Assembly (NCBI RefSeq): GCF_000230835.1
Contig: NZ_CM001240.1
Location: 6,358,779-6,371,278 of the forward strand
DNA: 12,500 bases
Direction of reading: 5' to 3'
Source: Clostridium sp. DL-VIII
Lineage (GTDB): Bacteria; Bacillota; Clostridia; Clostridiales; Clostridiaceae
This document shows, one piece after another, positions 6,858 to 12,500 of this stretch. Position 1 is the first letter of the stretch, and each line of letters starts with the position of its first letter. Under the pieces are notes generated by a model. That model did no database searches, was not told where the DNA came from, and worked only from the letters and a program-made list of their open reading frames with translations. A program made the translations under genes and the position numbers.

Positions 6858-9296
6858 TTATTTGAGTTCATCAACTTCTTTAATAGATATTTCGTCAATT
6901 AACTTTTTTTCTTGCTCCGAACTAATTTCATTTATCTTTAATATTAAAGCTGCCATTGGTGGTACCTTTATTGTTAATGAGTACGGCTGATTATGGAATG
7001 GCATTTTCTCCGCTATTAATATTTCTCCCATAACTTGTCCGGAACCACCGTATTTACTATCATCAGTATTGAATATCTCTTCATAACTTCCTAAAAATGG
7101 AACTCCAATTTTATAATCATAATACACTATAGAAGTAAAATTAATTACAAATACTAACGTGTCTTCATCATTTCTGCTTCTTCTCGCAAAAATTAATATG
7201 CTTTGCTCATTATTATCTGGTTCTATCCAATTGAATCCTCTATAGTCATGATCTAATTCCCAAAAAGCTCTGTTATTAAGGTATAAATTGTTTATATCTT
7301 TAAAGAATAATTGGGTTTTTTTATGAATATCTGATTCCTCTATTATTCCCCATTCAAGCTCTGAATGCTCTCTCCATTCAATTCTTTGCCCAAATTCACA
7401 CCCCATAAATATCAATTTCTTGCCCGGATGTCCCATCATATAGCCTATAAAAACTCTGAGCCCTGCAAACTTATTCCATTCATCTCCCCACATTTTATCT
7501 ACTAATGACTTCTTCTCATGAACAACTTCATCATGGGAAAGAGGTAATAAATAATTTTCGGCATAGTTATACATCATTGAGAAAGTTATATTTTTATGAT
7601 TATACTTTCTATACTTAGTATCAATTTCAACGTATTCTAAGGTATCATTCATCCATCCCATGTTCCATTTAAAATTAAATCCTAGTCCATCATTAGCTGG
7701 TGGTTTTGTAACATTAGGCCAAGCTGTAGATTCTTCTGCTATCATAAGAGCTGCTTTATATTCATTAAAAACAGCCTTATTTAATTCCTTCAAAAAATCT
7801 ATTGCTTCAAGATTACCATTTCCTCCATTTTTATTGGGAATCCACTCGCCTTCTGCCCTGCTGTAATCTAAGTATAAAATGCTAGAAACAGCATCTACTC
7901 TTAAACCGTCAATATGAAATTCTCTAAACCAATATAACGCATTTGATATTAAATAACTTTTTACCTCTGGTTTTCCTAAATCAAAGTTGCAGGTTCCCCA
8001 GCCTTTATTTTCGGCTCTCCATTCTTCCTGATATTCATATGTTGGTGTTCCATCAAATCTATATAGTCCATGAGCATCCTTGCAAAAATGTCCTGGAACC
8101 CAGTCCATTATTACTCCTATATTAGCTTCATGAAGCTTATTAATTAAGCTTTTAAGTCCTTCAATATTTCCATATCTGCTTGTTGGAGAATAATAGCCTG
8201 TTCCTTGGTATCCCCATGAAGCATCTAGTGGATGCTCTACAAGAGGCATAATCTCCACATGGGTATATCTCATTTCTTTCATATACCTAGATAACTCTTC
8301 TCCTATTTCTTCATAAGTAAAAAACTCACCATTAGCCCTTCTTTTCCATGAACCTAAGTGTACTTCATATATGTTTAATGGTTCTTCTAATGCATTTATC
8401 TTACTTCTTTTATTAATCCATGTTTTATCCGTCCACTTAAAATTTTTAGGCTTATATACTATTGAAGCATTATCTGGTCTTAATTCACTTTGTATTGCAT
8501 AAGGATCTGCTTTATACTCTCCCTTTTCTCCGTTCTGTTCTATTATGCAGTACTTATACTTATCTCCAGTCTTTACTTCTGTAAAAAAGCCTTTCCACAA
8601 TCCATTTTCAGTTATTTTCTCAAGTTTAAATTCATCTTTTACTTCAAAATCATTAAATGCTCCTACAACATACACCTCTTTTGCATTAGGTGCCCAAGTT
8701 GCAAATTGTATACCTATCTTATTTTTTTCTTTTTTTACATGTGCTCCTAAAATGTTATACGCTTCATAATTTTTACCTTGATGAAATAAATATGTGTTAA
8801 AACTAGTTAGTTCTGCCTTATCCACCTTAGTTAAAACCTTCTTAACTTCATTTCTTTCCGCTTCTCCATCAGATAATATTTTTTCTTTCTCCAATACAGC
8901 CTCTTTATTTTTTATGATGTTTATTCTTTTGGATGATGCTTTCTCATTAGTCTTTTCTTTACTTTTTCTTGTTTTATTACTCTTATTATCTTTATCTATT
9001 AAATCGAGCTTTAAATCAGATTCAGTTACTGCTTTTGATTTATCTTCTTTACTTTTCCTTGTAGTAGTTCTTCTTGCACTCCCTTTTGATTTTGCCTTAA
9101 CCTTAGAGTCTTTTTTCTCATTATTCTCTAGTGAACTTTCATTAACTTCTAATAATAAATTCCCCTTACTTTTCACTGTTCTCTTCCTTTTAACAGCAGT
9201 TGAACTTTCTTTTTCAACTAAAGCTTTTTCTTCCTCAATTGACTTACCAATATCATCTTTACTTCTAGCTTCATCGTCTTTAGGATTATCTTGCAT
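6858..9296 (-). CDS. glgB: 1,4-alpha-glucan (glycogen) branching enzyme, GH13_9, with long lysine-rich N-terminal tail
   Basis: Transfers alpha-1,4 chains to alpha-1,6 positions to create glycogen branches. After an unusual tail (about 1-160) come a CBM48-type domain (about 165-285; FATWAPNAKEVYVVGAFNDF), the GH13 barrel with DWVPGHF, and a C-terminal beta domain. The catalytic triad is Asp468 (DGLRVDAVSS), Glu521 (IAEES) and Asp589 (LSHDEVVH). The spacings of 53 and 68 residues equal those of E. coli GlgB (405, 458, 526). The enzyme is 812 residues, well above the usual 630-730, entirely because of the tail. The tail has no aromatic, Cys or His before Phe166 and roughly one Lys in five, and repeats motifs such as TRKSKE, so it is probably disordered. 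It is first in the cluster. The ATG at 9296 is chosen; a TTG directly before it (9299) is an alternative. Confidence 0.97.
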   Translation of the reverse strand: MQDNPKDDEARSKDDIGKSIEEEKALVEKESSTAVKRKRTVKSKGNLLLEVNESSLENNEKKDSKVKAKSKGSARRTTTRKSKEDKSKAVTESDLKLDLIDKDNKSNKTRKSKEKTNEKASSKRINIIKNKEAVLEKEKILSDGEAERNEVKKVLTKVDKAELTSFNTYLFHQGKNYEAYNILGAHVKKEKNKIGIQFATWAPNAKEVYVVGAFNDFEVKDEFKLEKITENGLWKGFFTEVKTGDKYKYCIIEQNGEKGEYKADPYAIQSELRPDNASIVYKPKNFKWTDKTWINKRSKINALEEPLNIYEVHLGSWKRRANGEFFTYEEIGEELSRYMKEMRYTHVEIMPLVEHPLDASWGYQGTGYYSPTSRYGNIEGLKSLINKLHEANIGVIMDWVPGHFCKDAHGLYRFDGTPTYEYQEEWRAENKGWGTCNFDLGKPEVKSYLISNALYWFREFHIDGLRVDAVSSILYLDYSRAEGEWIPNKNGGNGNLEAIDFLKELNKAVFNEYKAALMIAEESTAWPNVTKPPANDGLGFNFKWNMGWMNDTLEYVEIDTKYRKYNHKNITFSMMYNYAENYLLPLSHDEVVHEKKSLVDKMWGDEWNKFAGLRVFIGYMMGHPGKKLIFMGCEFGQRIEWREHSELEWGIIEESDIHKKTQLFFKDINNLYLNNRAFWELDHDYRGFNWIEPDNNEQSILIFARRSRNDEDTLVFVINFTSIVYYDYKIGVPFLGSYEEIFNTDDSKYGGSGQVMGEILIAEKMPFHNQPYSLTIKVPPMAALILKINEISSEQEKKLIDEISIKEVDELK

Positions 9297-9305
9297 CAAA
9301 TTATA

Positions 9306-9310
9306 CCCCC
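9306..9310 (-). promoter_or_regulatory. Ribosome binding site of glgB with adjacent TTG/ATG starts
   Basis: On the minus strand GGATGGGGG ends 9 bases before the ATG at 9296 and 6 bases before the TTG at 9299, which is in the same frame and directly adjacent. Both spacings are workable. ATG is the stronger initiator, so it is taken as the start; the choice changes the protein by one residue. Confidence 0.6.
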
Positions 9311-9373
9311 ATCCATATTTCTTATTCCTCTTACATCATTAAGCTTATATATTTATATTTCATAGCCAATTAT

Positions 9374-9403
9374 TGTATAAATATATATTACCAAATATTG
9401 TAA
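9374..9403 (-). promoter_or_regulatory. Weak candidate promoter for the glg cluster
   Basis: On the minus strand TTACAA (9398-9403) and TATACA (9374-9379) are separated by 18 bases, about 80 bases upstream of the glgB ATG. A TACAAT shifted by two bases (9372-9377) is an alternative -10. Both hexamers deviate from consensus and the region is AT-rich, so this is only the best placed of several weak candidates. Confidence 0.22.
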
Positions 9404-9466
9404 TTTTTTTCACTCTTTTTCTATAATCTTTCATAGATTTTATTAATTAATTTTTTAACTTTCGTG

Positions 9467-9499
9467 CTAATAATGCATGTTTATTTACTGATAATGCAT
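9467..9499. repeat. Direct repeat pair CTRATAATGCAT, 21 bp apart
   Basis: CTAATAATGCAT (9467-9478) and CTGATAATGCAT (9488-9499) agree at 11 of 12 positions. Their start-to-start distance is 21 bp, two turns of B-form DNA, so a protein could contact both copies on the same face. They lie 171-203 bases upstream of the glgB start. The function is unknown. Confidence 0.55.
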
Positions 9500-9520
9500 T
9501 TCTATACTTTTTAAACATCT

Positions 9521-9566
9521 ATAAGAACTTAATTGTCTCATAAAGCTTCAATAAGTGCTTAATTGT
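9521..9566. repeat. Direct repeat pair ATAAGNNCTTAATTGT, 30 bp apart
   Basis: ATAAGAACTTAATTGT (9521-9536) and ATAAGTGCTTAATTGT (9551-9566) agree at 14 of 16 positions, with a period of exactly 30 bp. Each copy contains the dyad TAAG-NN-CTTA, which is the form expected of a dimeric regulator's half-site pair. They sit between the second rRNA terminator and glgB. Confidence 0.55.
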
Positions 9567-9577
9567 TTACATGTATA

Positions 9578-9610
9578 AAAAAGCAAGAGGCACCATACCT
9601 CTTGCTTTTT
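9578..9610 (-). terminator. Strong intrinsic terminator, second after the rRNA operon
   Basis: A 13-bp stem, AAAAAGCAAGAGG (9578-9590) with CCTCTTGCTTTTT (9598-9610), encloses a 7-base loop. On the minus strand the stem runs into six T residues. The symmetric A and T tracts would let it stop transcription in both directions. It isolates the rRNA operon from the glg cluster. Confidence 0.9.
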
Positions 9611-9676
9611 ATAATTATTAAAATATATTTTGATAAAAATTTTTCAAATAAATTAGTTATAAATTTAATTTACTTA

Positions 9677-9720
9677 TGATTAGAAGTCAGCTCTACCACT
9701 CATTAGCAGGTGGCTTTCTA
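9677..9720 (-). other. tRNA-like relic between the two terminators
   Basis: On the minus strand AGTGGTAGAGC (9690-9700) matches the 3' half of a tRNA D-arm. It is directly followed by TGACTTCTAATCA (9677-9689), which resembles an anticodon arm with loop CTTCTAA (anticodon TCT, arginine) and a stem cut to 3 bp. The bases normally between the two arms are missing, and no T-arm (GTTCRA) or CCA end follows. It cannot fold into a working tRNA. A decayed tRNA gene from the tail of the rRNA operon is the simplest reading; chance similarity is possible. Confidence 0.4.
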
Positions 9721-9726
9721 AAAATT

Positions 9727-9764
9727 AAAGAAAATAAAAAAGATAGCCATATCAGCTATCTTTT
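9727..9764 (-). terminator. Intrinsic terminator directly after 5S rRNA
   Basis: A 10-bp stem, AAAAGATAGC (9738-9747) with GCTATCTTTT (9755-9764), encloses a 7-base loop. On the minus strand it is followed by TTTTTTATTTTC. It starts about six bases after the 5S 3' end and is the primary end of the rRNA transcript. Confidence 0.88.
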
Positions 9765-9769
9765 ATCTT

Positions 9770-9887
9770 ACCTCGCAACGTCCTACTCTGCCACACAGTC
9801 TCCCATGCAGTACCATCGGCGCTATAGACCTTAACTTTCCTGTTCGGAATGGGAAGGAGTGTTACCTCTATGCCATCATCACGAGAT
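9770..9887 (-). rRNA. rrf: 5S ribosomal RNA
   Basis: Component of the large ribosomal subunit. The minus strand carries the conserved 5S core CCCATTCCGAACAGGAA, then GTTAAGGTCTATAGCGCCGA, TGGTACTGCATGGGAGACTG and GAGTAGGACGTTGC. Ends were set by the terminal helix: ATCTCG at the 5' end (9887-9882) pairs with CGAGGT at the 3' end (9775-9770) with one G-U pair, giving 118 bases, the expected length. It is the last rRNA of the operon, about 204 bases after 23S, and a terminator follows directly. An open frame running through it is spurious. The exact ends are uncertain by a few bases. Confidence 0.95.
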
Positions 9888-10091
9888 GCATGTTTTTCCC
9901 AAATCTTCGATTTGGTTGAAAAACAGCACACCAACGAACGTATGTGAGTTAGTGTTTCCTTAGAAAAATAACCCTTGTTCATCGCTTATACTATTTTTTC
10001 AGTAATTATCCTAAATAACTACTACTTAAAAGAACCTTGTTCTTTCAAAATTGCACACAGTTCTTAATGTATTTACAACTTGATTTATATT
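9888..10091 (-). other. 23S-5S internal transcribed spacer with three stem-loops
   Basis: About 204 bases with no tRNA gene. Three hairpins are visible. The largest adjoins the 5S 5' end (9891-9925): TGTTTTTCCCAAATC pairs with GATTTGG, a 2-base bulge, then GAAAAACA, around a 3-base loop. A second (9928-9955) pairs ACACCAAC with GTTAGTGT with one G-U. The third (10029-10045) pairs AAAGAAC with GTTCTTT around a 3-base loop. They are candidate sites for rRNA precursor processing. Confidence 0.75.

Positions 10092-12500
<2,409 letters not shown>

Larger units (their letters stand above)
9297..9577. other. Non-coding regulatory gap between the rRNA terminators and glgB
   Basis: About 280 bases of very AT-rich DNA with no supported gene on either strand. 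It must hold the promoter for the glg cluster, because two terminators separate it from the rRNA operon. It contains a weak promoter candidate (9374-9403), a direct-repeat pair 21 bp apart (9467-9499) and a second pair 30 bp apart (9521-9566). The antisense frame that reaches into this gap from glgB is leucine- and serine-rich only because it is the complement of lysine-rich codons. Confidence 0.7.

Noticed and set aside
8794..9342. 182-codon plus-strand frame rich in Leu, Ser and Phe that looks like a membrane protein
   Set aside because: It is the complement of the lysine-rich glgB tail (AAA/AAG read as TTT/CTT). glgB has strong catalytic signatures in its frame, and this frame has no independent support.
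9752..9982. 76-codon minus-strand frame through the spacer and 5S rRNA
   Set aside because: Its second half is the 5S rRNA sequence itself; this is a known type of false gene.

Overview
The window looks like part of a low-GC Firmicute chromosome, most likely Clostridium sensu stricto. The protein-coding part is strongly AT-rich, ribosome binding sites are of the AGGAGG type, and the glycogen enzymes and rRNAs read like clostridial versions. The species was not determined. Every supported gene lies on the minus strand, so transcription runs from high to low coordinates. I see no convincing plus-strand gene.

Layout in the direction of transcription: the 3' five-sixths or so of a 23S rRNA gene (12500 to about 10092), a structured 23S-5S spacer, and 5S rRNA (about 9887-9770). 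An intrinsic terminator follows, then a short tRNA-like relic and a second terminator. An AT-rich regulatory gap of about 280 bases carries two sets of direct repeats. After it comes a glycogen cluster: glgB (branching enzyme), glgA (glycogen synthase), glgP (glycogen phosphorylase), a GH13 alpha-amylase-like protein, and the first 235 codons of glgC (ADP-glucose pyrophosphorylase), which runs off the window's left edge. Spacers within the cluster are 88, 27, 80 and 248 bases.

The genes cover most of a glycogen cycle. GlgC makes ADP-glucose, GlgA extends alpha-1,4 chains, GlgB adds alpha-1,6 branches, and GlgP releases glucose-1-phosphate. No recognisable active debranching enzyme is present in the window.

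The most notable observation is the fourth gene. Its reading frame is intact and its GH13 fold signatures are well preserved, but nearly all catalytic positions are changed: nucleophile Asp to Asn347, acid/base Glu to Asp376, nucleophile-associated Arg to Lys345, and both active-site His to Tyr262 and Ile450. It appears to be a pseudoenzyme kept in a glycogen operon, perhaps a glucan-binding or regulatory subunit. Second, GlgB carries a lysine-rich, probably disordered N-terminal tail of about 160 residues. Other leads are a perfect 17-bp dyad between glgB and glgA, a possible CcpA (cre) site before glgC, paired direct repeats before glgB, and the tRNA-like relic between the two terminators.
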